From Pseudomonas fluorescens (GTDB taxonomy: Bacteria; Pseudomonadota; Gammaproteobacteria; Pseudomonadales; Pseudomonadaceae), in the NCBI RefSeq assembly GCF_000730425.1, contig NZ_CP008896.1, positions 124,001-188,000 on the forward strand: a stretch of 64,000 nucleotides of DNA. Reading direction: 5' to 3'. Each line of letters starts with the position of its first letter. Position 1 is the stretch's first letter. The position numbers were made by a program, and so were the translations under genes. Below are positions 47,672 through 57,339 of this stretch, piece after piece. Below the pieces are notes generated by a model. That model was not told the DNA's origin. It worked only from the letters and a program-made list of their open reading frames with translations, and searched no databases.

Positions 47672-48566
47672 GGGAGACGGCCTTTTGCTCGCGTGTCTTC
47701 ATCTCACTGACAATCACCGCCGCCACAATCAACACAGCCCCCAGCATCGCAATCGGTGGGAAGCGTTCACCGGCAATCCGCCCGATAATCCCGGCCCATA
47801 CCGGTTCACCGGCATAGATCAGGGTGGCGCGGGTTGGCGAGACGCTTTTCTGCGCCCAGTTCATCGCCAGTTGAATCACCGCACTGGTCAGGCCCAGGCC
47901 CACGGCGCTAAATAGCAGCACCCAGGAAAACCCCGGCAATGCCTCGCCCGTAGGCACCACCAGCAGGAACGAAAGAAGCGACGCCGTGGCCAGTTGCACC
48001 ACCGTCACGCGGCGCACATCCACTTGGCCGGCGTAGGCGCTGATCAGGATGATTTCGGCGGCAATTGCAATGGCGCCGATCAAGGTGGCGATTTCACCAG
48101 GGCTGAAATTCAGCGATGCGCCAGCCGGGCCGGTCAGCAGCATCAGGCCGGCGAAGGCCAGCATGATGCCAATGCTCGGCATCAACCCCGGGCGCCGCCC
48201 CAGCACCAGCCATTGCAGCAGCGGTACGAAGGGGACATAAAGCGCGGTGATAAAGGCCGACTGGCTACTGAGGATCGTCTGCAGGCCAATGGTCTGCAGG
48301 CCATAGCCCAGCATGATCGCCGTGCCGATAAAGACGCCGGCCTTGAGTTCAAACAGGGTCAGGCCACGCAGGTTGCGCAGGGAAAGCAGGCCCACTACCA
48401 GCGCGGCTGCGGCAAAGCGCAGGCCGACGAAGAACATTGGCCCGCTGACGGTCATGGCGTGTTGTACCAGGATAAATGTGCCGCCCCAGATCATGGTGAT
48501 CAGCACCAGCACGCATTCGGCTTTGCTGAAGCGGGAAAACAGCGGGGAGGCAGTCGAGGTGGTCAT
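47667..48566 (-). CDS. EamA/DMT-family transporter
   Basis: This 299-residue protein has ten predicted helices in two EamA halves (VLITMIWGGTFILVQHAMTV and, later, LIYAGEPVWAGIIGRIAGER). The ATG at 48566 (MTTSTASPLFSRFSKAECVL) is preferred to an upstream in-frame ATG that would enter the neighbouring promoter. Such proteins export or import amino acids and other metabolites. Its divergent XRE-cupin neighbour is its likely regulator. Confidence 0.9.
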   Translation of the reverse strand: MTTSTASPLFSRFSKAECVLVLITMIWGGTFILVQHAMTVSGPMFFVGLRFAAAALVVGLLSLRNLRGLTLFELKAGVFIGTAIMLGYGLQTIGLQTILSSQSAFITALYVPFVPLLQWLVLGRRPGLMPSIGIMLAFAGLMLLTGPAGASLNFSPGEIATLIGAIAIAAEIILISAYAGQVDVRRVTVVQLATASLLSFLLVVPTGEALPGFSWVLLFSAVGLGLTSAVIQLAMNWAQKSVSPTRATLIYAGEPVWAGIIGRIAGERFPPIAMLGAVLIVAAVIVSEMKTREQKAVSL

Positions 48567-48646
48567 GGCGGCTCTGGTCTTGCACAGGAAGGGCGCGGAA
48601 CGCACAATGCGCCGCAGCTGGGCAGTATACTGCGCAAACCCATCGA

Positions 48647-49222
48647 GTGAGCAATATAGTGCACAAAGAAAATCCGCAACGGGCCTCGGTCTTGCAGCAC
48701 GTCAGTCAGAACGTTCGTCGTCTGCGCCATGCCTGCGACTTGAGCCAGACGGCCCTGGCGCAAAAGTCCGGGGTCAGCCGGCGCATGCTGGTGGCCATCG
48801 AGGCGGGTGAAAAGAACGTCAGCCTGTCCACCCTCGACCGCGTGGCCGAAGCCCTGGACGTGGCCTTCAGCGACCTGATCCAGGCCCCCGACGCCCGTGA
48901 CCACAGCCGCATCAACGAGCTGGCCTGGGCCGGGGAAATCGATGGCAGCAAGGCGGTGTTGCTGGCCAAGGCCACTGCCCGGCGTGAGGTCGAGTTATGG
49001 GAATGGCGCCTGGAGCCGGGCGATCGTTATTGCCCGGACCCCGACCTGGAGGGCTGGAGCGAACAGTTGTTCGTGTTTGAAGGCAGCCTGACCCTGGTGG
49101 TGGGCGACGGCGAAACCACCATCGCCGCCGGCGAGTTCTTCATGTTTCCCAGTCACCAACCCCATGCCTATCGCAATGAGGGGCCCGTGGCGGTGCGTTT
49201 CATCCGCAATGTGGTGATCTGA
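48647..49222 (+). CDS. XRE-family regulator with C-terminal cupin domain
   Basis: This 191-residue protein from the GTG at 48647 has a helix-turn-helix at about residues 18-75 (LSQTALAQKSGVSRRMLVAI) and a cupin at about 115-188 (EQLFVFEGSLTLVVGDGETT and MFPSHQPHAYRNEG). Regulators of this type sense a small ligand in the cupin and usually control an adjacent transporter or catabolic gene, here the divergent EamA gene. An in-frame GTG twelve bases later is an alternative start. Confidence 0.9.
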   Translation: MSNIVHKENPQRASVLQHVSQNVRRLRHACDLSQTALAQKSGVSRRMLVAIEAGEKNVSLSTLDRVAEALDVAFSDLIQAPDARDHSRINELAWAGEIDGSKAVLLAKATARREVELWEWRLEPGDRYCPDPDLEGWSEQLFVFEGSLTLVVGDGETTIAAGEFFMFPSHQPHAYRNEGPVAVRFIRNVVI

Positions 49223-49241
49223 CTCAAGCTGCAATGTCCCC

Positions 49242-49268
49242 TGTGGGAGCTGGCTTGCCAGCGATGGT
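49242..49268. repeat. Single unpaired REP element
   Basis: TGTGGGAGCTGGCTTGCCAG is followed by CGATGG but has no mate downstream, unlike the 89-bp pairs. It marks the left edge of a region full of gene fragments. Confidence 0.7.
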
Positions 49269-49316
49269 CGCTAACGATAACGAGCGCGACCTGGATGATC
49301 GCGGAGCGGAGCGTTT

Positions 49317-49450
49317 CTAGATCCACACATCATTGAGCATGGTCCGCTCGCCACCCTGATCGCCGGTGTTCAAGACGCCGCGGGGTCCGACCAGCAGCAA
49401 TTTCACCTCACCTTCGGCATACGGCTTGTGCTAGATGCCCTTGGGCACCT
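49317..49450 (-). pseudogene. Remnant of a cupin-domain protein with internal stop
   Basis: The minus strand encodes VPKGI-stop-HKPYAEGEVKLLLVGP and then RGVLNTGDQGGERTMLNDVW before a TAG. The in-frame TAG at 49431-49433 stands where a Glu codon (GAG) is expected. The N-terminal half of the cupin is missing, so the gene is dead. Confidence 0.75.
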
Positions 49451-49912
<462 letters not shown>

Positions 49913-50619
49913 GTGGGCAGCGGCTGGCGAAACAGTGGAAAACTCTGAAAGCGCGTCCCGGGGTTACACAAGCGTTTTTCCCCTTGTTGTTTCCACCTGG
50001 GAGGCCTGTCAGTTTGACTTGAGTCATGAGCAGGCTGAGATCGTCGGCGTTATGCAAATAATCAAGGTGACGCAATTTCGCTCCCAGCCGGAACCGACCC
50101 CGGGTTGGCCAACAGGTCGTTATGGGGTGCGTCGGCAATCCGGCTGTAAAAATCCAGGTCAGGTTGCAGTAGCGCGTCAGGGGGGAGGCGCTTTCCATGC
50201 GCTGGAGCGTACGACTTTTTCCGAATTCTGTAGGCCCCCTAGAGGGGCATGCAGTGGTCAACCAAGGCCAAAAGCTCACGTCGCAATCATTCCGATCGAT
50301 GTGCTCGCGAGCGTCCGATAGACGGACAGTCTCAATACACACGTCGCGGCAAAGGTCTTAGGCTATTACTAAAACTCATGACCGTATGACTTTTAATGGT
50401 TACGGGCCTCCGCAAACCCGGTGATACAACAGCGCCAACCTAGCTCATCCATAACAACAAAGAGCGTTTGCGCCATGACTCCATCCCGTCCTGCCGGCCT
50501 TCCCGGCCCACGCTGCCCCTGTCTCCGACTGTGCTCCTCGACCTGCATTTCCCACCTGATCCGGTTCCGGCTTGGCTGATCTGGCTCCCTTTCCTTGCAT
50601 TCTCAAAGAGTAAGCCCCC
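49913..50619. promoter_or_regulatory. Unassigned DNA and promoter region of the fae operon
   Basis: Short ORFs on both strands up to 50342 show no recognisable domain. From about 50343 the DNA is the upstream region of the fae gene. It contains a near-perfect inverted repeat AAAACTCAT-GACCGT-ATGACTTTT at 50371-50394 (one mismatch) and an AACAACAA tract at 50454-50461. Confidence 0.45.
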
Positions 50620-51132
50620 ATGCAACCACTCGACCTCTACATTGGTGAAGGTTTCGAAGGCCCGGGCGTCAACGCAGCCCATATCAACATCCTCATCGGT
50701 CCGCGCAACGGCCCCGCCGGGCAGGCTTTTGCCAGCAGCCTGGCCTCGCCGAGCCAGGGCCATTGCCCGTTCATGGTGATTGCCCAGCCGAACATTCCGG
50801 TCAAGCCCATGACCCTGTATGTGAACAAGGCGGCCATTGCCAGCGAGCTGCACGGCAACGCCACCTGGGGCGCATCTCAGGCAGGTATTGCCAAGGCGGT
50901 GCTCGAAGCGCTGCTGAATGGCGTCTTGCCGGCCGAAGCCGAAGACGAATGGGCGATCGTCACCGCCAACTGGGTCAATCCGGACTGCGACGATCTGGAT
51001 GCGGTCTATCTCAACAACTACAACGCCTGCCGCACGGCGATCCGTGCGGCCCTGACCGGCAAGCCCGAGCGCGCCCAATTGGCGGATGTGGTGAGCCAGA
51101 TCAGCAACCCGTTCTACACCCCCAAGGCCTGA
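50620..51132 (+). CDS. fae: Formaldehyde-activating-enzyme (Fae) family protein
   Basis: This 170-residue protein begins MQPLDLYIGEGFEGPGVNAA. In methylotrophs Fae condenses formaldehyde with tetrahydromethanopterin. Family landmarks are conserved: GEGFEGPGVNAAHINILIGP with His21 at the catalytic histidine position, and IAQPNIPVKPMTLYVNKAAI. The length equals that of Methylobacterium Fae (170). Pseudomonas is not expected to make tetrahydromethanopterin, and no mtdB, mch or fhc genes are seen here, so the real substrate may be another aldehyde or sugar derivative. It heads an operon with an aldo/keto reductase (10 bp gap), an aldehyde dehydrogenase and an MFS transporter. Confidence 0.9.
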   Translation: MQPLDLYIGEGFEGPGVNAAHINILIGPRNGPAGQAFASSLASPSQGHCPFMVIAQPNIPVKPMTLYVNKAAIASELHGNATWGASQAGIAKAVLEALLNGVLPAEAEDEWAIVTANWVNPDCDDLDAVYLNNYNACRTAIRAALTGKPERAQLADVVSQISNPFYTPKA

Positions 51133-51142
51133 GGAGCGCAGC

Positions 51143-52177
51143 ATGCAATACATTCGTTTGGGTCATTCCGGCTTGCAAGTCTCGCGCCTGTGCCTGGGCA
51201 CCATGAACATGGGCACCCCGGACTGGAAGCCCTGGATCTTCGATGAAAAGCAGAGTGAGCCCATCGTCGCCCACGCTCTGGATCACGGGGTGAACTTTAT
51301 CGACCTGGCGGACTTCTATTCCGCCGGAGTCGGCGAGGAGGTAGTGGGGCGTATCGTCAAGCGTCTGGCCCGTCGTGAAGACCTGGTGATCACGACTAAA
51401 GTCGGCTATGGCACCCGCAGCGGGATCAACGCCAGTGGCCATTCGCGCAAGCACATCCTCGACAGCATCGATGCTTCGCTCAAGCGTCTGGGCATGGATT
51501 ATGTCGATGTGTTCATGCTGCATTACTTCGATGTGAACACCCCGGTGGAAGAAACCATGCAGGCGCTGAACGACATCGTCCGCGCTGGCAAGGCTCGCTA
51601 CATCGGAGTCTCCACCATGCTCACCGGGCAACTGGCGAAGCTGCTCATGGCCTGCGAACGCAATGGCTGGGTCAAGCCGATCAATATGCAGTTGCAACTG
51701 AACTGCGCCTACCGCGAGGAAGAGCGCGAGATGATCCCGTTCTGTCGCGACCAGGGGCTGGGTGTATCGGTGTTCAGTCCGCTGGCTCGGGGCCTGCTCA
51801 CTGGTGACGTGCAGTCGACTCGCAACCAGACGGACTTCTTTACCCAGCAGATGTACAGCGATGAGGCCTCGTTGCAGATCGCCCATTCGGTGCAGCGGGT
51901 GGCCCGCGCCCGCGGCTTGTCCAACGCCCAGGTGGCCCAGGCCTGGGTGCTCAACCATGCCGGGGTCGACTGCATGCTGGTGGGCGCCGACACCACCGCG
52001 CAGTTCGACAGCGCCCTGGCGGCCTTGGATACCGCCCTGGATGCCGAGGAACTGCACGAGCTGGAACGCAACTACACGCCTTGCGATGTGATCAACGACT
52101 ACAGCGCCGGCAAACGTATCCTGCGCACAGCCCGTCCGGGACTGGAGCGCTTTTCCCTGACCGAGGCCGTGGCATGA
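51143..52177 (+). CDS. Aldo/keto reductase
   Basis: This 344-residue NADPH-dependent TIM-barrel enzyme begins MQYIRLGHSGLQVSRLCLGT. The catalytic tetrad is visible: Asp54 and Tyr59 (FIDLADFYSAG), Lys86 (ITTKVGY) and His127 (MLHYF). It reduces or oxidises an aldehyde or ketone, probably an intermediate of the same pathway as the Fae protein. It overlaps the downstream dehydrogenase gene by four bases (ATGA), so they are translationally coupled. Confidence 0.94.
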   Translation: MQYIRLGHSGLQVSRLCLGTMNMGTPDWKPWIFDEKQSEPIVAHALDHGVNFIDLADFYSAGVGEEVVGRIVKRLARREDLVITTKVGYGTRSGINASGHSRKHILDSIDASLKRLGMDYVDVFMLHYFDVNTPVEETMQALNDIVRAGKARYIGVSTMLTGQLAKLLMACERNGWVKPINMQLQLNCAYREEEREMIPFCRDQGLGVSVFSPLARGLLTGDVQSTRNQTDFFTQQMYSDEASLQIAHSVQRVARARGLSNAQVAQAWVLNHAGVDCMLVGADTTAQFDSALAALDTALDAEELHELERNYTPCDVINDYSAGKRILRTARPGLERFSLTEAVA

Positions 52178-53607
52178 GTTCGTTGATCCGTACCGGTAAT
52201 TTCATTGATGGCCAATGGTCCAGCGGCGGCGCCAGCTACCCGGTGTACAACCCGGCCAATGGCGAGCTGATCACCCAGGTGCAAAAGGCCGGCGCCGAGG
52301 AAACCCGCCTGGCCATTACCGCCGCCCAGCGCGCGCTGCCGGCCTGGCGCTCACTCACTGCCAAGGAGCGCAGTCAGCGGCTCAAGCGCTGGAGCGAACT
52401 GATGCTCGGCCAGCAGCGCGAACTGGCCACCTTGCTCAGCCGCGAACAGGGCAAGCCCCTGGCCGAAGCCATGGGCGAGGTGGTCTATGCCGCGAGCTTC
52501 CTGGAGTGGTTCGGCGAGGAAGCCAAGCGCGCCTACGGTGACGTGATCCCCAGCCATAAGGCTGACGCACGGATCATCGTGACCAAGGAAGCCATCGGCG
52601 TGGTCGCCGCGATCACCCCGTGGAACTTCCCCCTGGCCATGGTCACGCGCAAGGTCGGCCCGGCCCTGGCCGCCGGCTGTACGATGATCCTCAAACCCTC
52701 TGAAGAAACCCCGCTATCGGCCTTTGCCCTCGGGGTGCTGGCGGAGCAGGCGGGAATTCCGGCCGGTGTGCTGAACATCGTGTCCGGCGATGCCCCGGCC
52801 ATCGGCGAAGCGCTGCAGGCTTCCAGTGTGGTGCGCAAGCTGTCGTTCACTGGCTCGACCCGCACCGGCAAGCTGCTGATGCGCCAGGCCGCCGACACCC
52901 TGAAAAAAGTCTCCCTGGAGCTGGGGGGCAACGCGCCGTTCATTGTCTTCGATGATGCTGACCTGGATGCCGCGGTCAAGGGCGCCATGGCCTCAAAGTT
53001 CCGTAACACCGGGCAGACCTGTGTCTGCGTCAACCGCTTCTTTATCCAGGATGGTGTGTACGAAGCTTTCACCGCCAAGCTGGCCGAGGCGGTTGCCGCG
53101 CTGCGGGTCGGCAGTGCCCTGGATGGCGATACCGAACAGGGCCCGCTGATCAACGCGGCGGCCCTGGCCAAGGTCGAGGCCCATGTCGGCGATGCCCTGG
53201 AGAAGGGCGCCCGGTTGCTTTGCGGCGGCCGTCGCCACGCCCTGGGCGGCACCTTCTTCGAGCCCACCATCCTCACCGAAGCCAGCGGCGAAATGCTGAT
53301 CGCTCAGGAAGAAACCTTTGGCCCGGTGGCGGCGTGTTTTCGCTTCAAGGACGAAGCCGAAGTGCTGCAATGGGCCAATGACACGCCCTTCGGCCTGTCG
53401 GCCTATTTCTACAGTCGTGACATCGGCCGGGTCTGGCGCATGGCTGAAGGCCTGGAGGCGGGCATGGTGGGCATCAACGAAGGGATCATTTCCACCGAAG
53501 TGGCACCCTTTGGCGGGATCAAGGAATCGGGCCTGGGTCGTGAAGGCTCCAGGTACGGCCTGGACGACTACCTGGAGATCAAATACCTGCTGATGGGCGG
53601 CCTCTGA
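52174..53607 (+). CDS. NAD(P)-dependent succinate-semialdehyde-type aldehyde dehydrogenase
   Basis: This 477-residue protein begins MSSLIRTGNFIDGQWSSGGA. The active site has Cys283 (NTGQTCVCVNRF) and Glu249 (LELGGNAPF); ITPWNFPLAMVTRK and FTGSTRTGK bind the cofactor. It resembles GabD-type enzymes, which in sugar pathways also act on alpha-ketoglutarate semialdehyde or glycolaldehyde. The substrate is inferred only as a small aldehyde acid made by this cluster. A GC hairpin follows before the transporter gene. Confidence 0.94.
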   Translation: MSSLIRTGNFIDGQWSSGGASYPVYNPANGELITQVQKAGAEETRLAITAAQRALPAWRSLTAKERSQRLKRWSELMLGQQRELATLLSREQGKPLAEAMGEVVYAASFLEWFGEEAKRAYGDVIPSHKADARIIVTKEAIGVVAAITPWNFPLAMVTRKVGPALAAGCTMILKPSEETPLSAFALGVLAEQAGIPAGVLNIVSGDAPAIGEALQASSVVRKLSFTGSTRTGKLLMRQAADTLKKVSLELGGNAPFIVFDDADLDAAVKGAMASKFRNTGQTCVCVNRFFIQDGVYEAFTAKLAEAVAALRVGSALDGDTEQGPLINAAALAKVEAHVGDALEKGARLLCGGRRHALGGTFFEPTILTEASGEMLIAQEETFGPVAACFRFKDEAEVLQWANDTPFGLSAYFYSRDIGRVWRMAEGLEAGMVGINEGIISTEVAPFGGIKESGLGREGSRYGLDDYLEIKYLLMGGL

Positions 53608-53613
53608 GGCCGG

Positions 53614-53645
53614 GCCCCTTGCCGCGCCGGCTCGCGGCAAGGGGC
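53614..53645 (+). promoter_or_regulatory. Strong intercistronic hairpin
   Basis: A perfect 13-bp stem GCCCCTTGCCGCG/CGCGGCAAGGGGC with a six-base loop lies 7 bp after the dehydrogenase stop. No T tract follows, so it is more likely an mRNA stabiliser or processing point than a terminator. Confidence 0.6.
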
Positions 53646-53671
53646 GCCTGTACCCGATTCATCTCTTATTC

Positions 53672-53683
53672 AAGAACAATAAA
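53672..53683 (+). promoter_or_regulatory. Hfq/Crc motif before the MFS gene
   Basis: AAGAACAATAAA is an extended AAn repeat directly before the ribosome site TGGAGA and the ATG at 53695. Confidence 0.55.
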
Positions 53684-53694
53684 TGGAGACGAAC

Positions 53695-55056
53695 ATGAGC
53701 ACTGCAACCGTCAAGATCGATGACCTGCCCATTGGCCGGTTCCACCTGAAAATCGCCGGCCTGACCTTCGGTGCGCACTTCACCGACGGCTATATCCTTG
53801 GCCTGATCGGCATCGCCTTCACCCTGCTCAGTCCGCAGATGCAACTGGATGCGTTCTGGCAGGGCCTGATCGGCGCCTCGGCGCTGATGGGGCTGTTTAT
53901 CGGCAGCCTGTTCTTCGGTTGGATCTCCGATCACCTGGGGCGGCAGAAGATCTTCCTGGTCAGTTTCGTGCTGATCACCCTGGCTTCGGTGATGCAGTTC
54001 TATGCCGAGACCGCCATGGGCCTGTTCCTGTGCCGGGTCCTGATTGGCATCGGCCTGGGCGGCGACTTCAGCGTCGGCCACGCCATGCTCGCCGAGTTCG
54101 CGCCGAAGAAGCACCGCGGTGTGCTGCTGGGTTCGTTCAGCGTGATCTGGACCTTCGGCTACGTTGCCGCGACCTTTGTCGGCACCGCGATGCTCAGCCT
54201 TGGCGACGACGCCTGGCGCTGGATGCTGGCGTCCTCGGCGATACCCGCCGGGCTGATCCTGCTGGCGCGCATCGGCACCCCGGAGTCGCCGCGCTGGCTG
54301 GTCAACCGTGGGCGCACCGCCGAGGCCCGCGCCATCGTCCACAAGCACCTGGGGGCCAACGTGGTGCTCGACGAACAGCCCTCGGGTGAAACCCGTTCCG
54401 GCTATGCCGTGCTGTTCAGCCCCGAGTACCGCAAGCGCACCACATTCAACTGCCTGTTCTTCGTGTGCATCGTCATGCCGTATTTCGCCATCTACACCTT
54501 CCTGCCGTCGATCCTGCAGAAGATGGGCCTGGCCGAGGGTTTTGGCACCGAACTGATGCTCAACCTGCTGCTGATCCTGGGCGCGCTGATCGGCATCTGG
54601 TGCACGGTGAAGTTTTCCCGCCGGGGGTTCCTGATCAACTCCTTTGTCATCCTGGCGGTGGCGCTGTTGCTGCTGGCGGTACTGCCGGGCAGCGCGGCGT
54701 GGCTGATGGTGCTGCTGTTCGGTGTGTTCACTCTGGTGCTGTCGGCAGTGAGCAACCTGGTGGGCGTGTTTCCGGCGGAGAGTTTCCCCACCGAAGTGCG
54801 TGCCAGCGGCATTGGCCTGGCCACCGCCGTGAGTCGCCTGGGTTCGGCCACCAGCACCTTCCTGTTGCCGGTGAGCGTGGCCGGGATAGGCCTCAGCCCG
54901 ACCATGGGTATCCTCGCCGGGATCCTGGCATTGGGCGCACTGATTTCCTGGGCCTGGGCACCGGAGACCAAGTCCCTGACCCTGAGTCAGGCTTGCAGCG
55001 TCAACGGCGCCGAGCCGGCCAAGATCAAACTGCCTGGCGCGTCCGCCCCGATCTGA
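53695..55056 (+). CDS. MFS transporter (sugar porter/aromatic acid symporter type)
   Basis: This 453-residue protein with twelve helices starts at ATG 53695 (MSTATVKIDDLPIGRFHLKI), six bases after GGAG; an ATG twelve bases earlier is part of the A-rich motif. The motif GWISDHLGRQKIFL between helices 2 and 3 and the RVLIGIGLGGDFSVGHAMLA region place it in the sugar-porter-like group. It is the probable importer for the substrate of the Fae-AKR-aldehyde dehydrogenase module. Confidence 0.93.
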   Translation: MSTATVKIDDLPIGRFHLKIAGLTFGAHFTDGYILGLIGIAFTLLSPQMQLDAFWQGLIGASALMGLFIGSLFFGWISDHLGRQKIFLVSFVLITLASVMQFYAETAMGLFLCRVLIGIGLGGDFSVGHAMLAEFAPKKHRGVLLGSFSVIWTFGYVAATFVGTAMLSLGDDAWRWMLASSAIPAGLILLARIGTPESPRWLVNRGRTAEARAIVHKHLGANVVLDEQPSGETRSGYAVLFSPEYRKRTTFNCLFFVCIVMPYFAIYTFLPSILQKMGLAEGFGTELMLNLLLILGALIGIWCTVKFSRRGFLINSFVILAVALLLLAVLPGSAAWLMVLLFGVFTLVLSAVSNLVGVFPAESFPTEVRASGIGLATAVSRLGSATSTFLLPVSVAGIGLSPTMGILAGILALGALISWAWAPETKSLTLSQACSVNGAEPAKIKLPGASAPI

Positions 55057-55133
55057 CCTCCTGTTTTCAAGCAGGCCGCAGGCTCAGGTTTGGTGACTGC
55101 TACGAAGCCGGTTTGTTCAGGGGGTGTTCGTGC

Positions 55134-56009
55134 TCAAGGGTTACTCACCCGGCTCAGCCACTGGGTAAATAGCTGTACCTTGGACAGCCCCTGCTTGTCG
55201 TTCGCGACGTCTAGCCAATAGCCGTAGGGGCCGATCACTTCCACCGAGGTGATCGGCAGCAGGCGGCCGTCCGCCAATTCTCGCTCGATCATCTGGCGGT
55301 CGATCACCGCCAGTCCGCCACCCGCCAGGGCGGTATGGATCACTTGGTCCAGGGTGCTGAACTCCAGGCCCGCTCGGGCATCGAAATCGTCTCGGCCCAT
55401 GGCCGCCAGCCAGTTCTCCCAGACCCGCAGGCGCTTGCCATCATGCAGGATGTGCAGCAGTGGAAACTGCCCCAGATCCGGTGCCAGGCCATCGACAAAC
55501 AATTCCGGGCTGGCCACGGCGATGTGCCGCTCCATCACCAGCAACTGGCTTGAACAATGAGTGGCAGGCTCCAGGCCGAAGCGGATCTGGCAGTCGACCT
55601 CGGCCAGGCTGTCGTGGCTGCTGGTGTGAGTCACGCTGAGGCTGATGTCCGGGTAGCGCTGGCAGAAATGGCGCAGTTGCGCTGACAGCCAGCGGGTGGC
55701 CCAGGTCGGCGGCGCGACGATGCGCAGGCGCTGGCGCAGGTTGGGCACGCGCACGGCTTCCAGGGCGCGTTCGATATGGTCGAAGGCCGATTCCATCTGC
55801 GGTGACAGCGCCGTACCGGCCTCGGTCAGCGCCAGCCCTCGTGGGGTGCGCACGAACAGTGCGACACCGAGGTAGTCCTCAAGCTGCTTGATCTGGCGAC
55901 TGACGGCGCCCTGGGTCACGTTCAGACCCTGGGCGGCCTGGCTGAAACTGCGATGGCGCGCGACCTCTTCAAAGACCCGCAACATGTTCAGGGAAGGCAG
56001 CTGACGCAT
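55134..56009 (-). CDS. LysR-family regulator (GcvA-like), module 1
   Basis: This 291-residue protein starts at ATG 56009 (MRQLPSLNMLRVFEEVARHR); a longer ORF upstream has no ribosome site. The winged helix-turn-helix is SFSQAAQGLNVTQGAVSRQI and the effector domain follows from residue 90. It is convergent with the MFS gene and may control the Fae operon. Its target site was not located; the inverted repeat at 50371 is one candidate. Confidence 0.9.
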   Translation of the reverse strand: MRQLPSLNMLRVFEEVARHRSFSQAAQGLNVTQGAVSRQIKQLEDYLGVALFVRTPRGLALTEAGTALSPQMESAFDHIERALEAVRVPNLRQRLRIVAPPTWATRWLSAQLRHFCQRYPDISLSVTHTSSHDSLAEVDCQIRFGLEPATHCSSQLLVMERHIAVASPELFVDGLAPDLGQFPLLHILHDGKRLRVWENWLAAMGRDDFDARAGLEFSTLDQVIHTALAGGGLAVIDRQMIERELADGRLLPITSVEVIGPYGYWLDVANDKQGLSKVQLFTQWLSRVSNP

Positions 56010-56146
56010 GAAAGGGCGACTCCGCTGCGCCGTCGGCCCTCGGTCTTCGGGGCTGGGACCCGGGGCTGCGGGCAGGTTTATTGTTGTGGCCGGAACAGGC
56101 GCCAGTCCGTCCTGCACATTACCCAGCCCTCATCCCGCGGACTCGG

Positions 56147-57325
56147 TCAGAAGTAATACCCGAGGTTCACATACAGCTGGTTCTCCCACTGGTTGCTGCC
56201 GCCAGCCCCCAGGCTCTGGGTGTAGCTGCTGCCGCCGATATAGGGATCGTTCTTGCCGATCAGCCACTCGGTGGCAACCCAGAGTTTGCTCAGGGAGAAC
56301 GAGCTGCCGAGGATCAGTCGCTGGGAGGTCTTGAACTCATCGGCGGATTTGTCGAAGGCGCTGTAGTTGGCGTACAGCTTGATACCGCTGAGCTGGTCGA
56401 ACAGGTAATTGCCGGCGACGTCATAGCTCAGGTCCGCCACGTACAGGTTGCCGCGGCTCGCGACGTTGAAGGTGCCGTCGTAGCCGCCCAGGGTGACCAC
56501 TTCATCGGTGCCGGCGTTGCGGGGCGACATCTGTTGGCGCGCCGCCTGCAACTGCAGGCCCCAGGGGCCGTTCTTGCCCAGGTAGTGCAGGGCCAGGGCG
56601 TTGCGCCGGCCGTGGTGGTCGGTGTCCTGGTTCTCCAGGGTAGAGGTCAGGCCGGAGAGCCCGACCTCGGATTTCCACGGCCCCAGGTCCAGGGCCCTGG
56701 CCAGCCGCAGCACCACCGTGTTGCGTTCCTGGTTGTCACTGCCGTCGGCCACGTAGCTGTCGGCCCCGGACACCACACTGGAGTAGGTCACGCCCTTGCT
56801 GGTGCCCTTGCCCTGCCACGCCGGGCGCAGGTAGTAGCCGGCCTGGAGGTTCCAGTCTCCACGTTGCTGGATGTATTTGGCGCCGACCTGCTGTACGTCT
56901 TCCAGGCCGATGACGTTGCCCAGGGTTTCGTAGAAGGTGCTGCCAAAGTACGGCTGCAGGCCGAACGGCACGCTGTTCAGGCCCACCTGCACTTGCTGGT
57001 CGGGGTTGAACCGGTAGCCGACCCAGGCGAACTTGGCGAACTGGATATCACCGTAGTCCCGGGTGTACTGGTAGGGGTAGGAACGGCCGTAGAAACGGTA
57101 CTGGGCTTCGCCGATCCAGGTGTCGGAATTGTACTTGGCGCTGAGGTACAGGGTATCCAGGCCGAACTTCTGGATGTCGCGGTCCGGGTCGTAGTCCCAG
57201 CGCGCACGGATCGCGCCACCGAGGTCGAGGTTGTCGGTGACCTGGATCGCCATGGCCGGCGTGGCGAGGGTGGACAGGGCAGCCAGGCAGGCAGCGTTCA
57301 AGCGCAGGCAAGTGGGGCGGGGCAT
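56147..57325 (-). CDS. Outer-membrane porin, module 2
   Basis: This 392-residue protein has a signal peptide (MPRPTCLRLNAACLAALSTL, then ATPAMA) and a beta-barrel body with alternating strands (GEAQYRFYGRSYPYQYTRDY and LYVNLGYYF at the end, with terminal phenylalanine). It is probably a substrate-specific porin of about sixteen strands letting the catabolic substrate enter the periplasm. Its upstream region shares an operator and leader hairpin with the AldA operon. Its exact porin family is not certain. Confidence 0.85.
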   Translation of the reverse strand: MPRPTCLRLNAACLAALSTLATPAMAIQVTDNLDLGGAIRARWDYDPDRDIQKFGLDTLYLSAKYNSDTWIGEAQYRFYGRSYPYQYTRDYGDIQFAKFAWVGYRFNPDQQVQVGLNSVPFGLQPYFGSTFYETLGNVIGLEDVQQVGAKYIQQRGDWNLQAGYYLRPAWQGKGTSKGVTYSSVVSGADSYVADGSDNQERNTVVLRLARALDLGPWKSEVGLSGLTSTLENQDTDHHGRRNALALHYLGKNGPWGLQLQAARQQMSPRNAGTDEVVTLGGYDGTFNVASRGNLYVADLSYDVAGNYLFDQLSGIKLYANYSAFDKSADEFKTSQRLILGSSFSLSKLWVATEWLIGKNDPYIGGSSYTQSLGAGGSNQWENQLYVNLGYYF

Positions 57326-57339
57326 GGGGCGGCTCTCGT

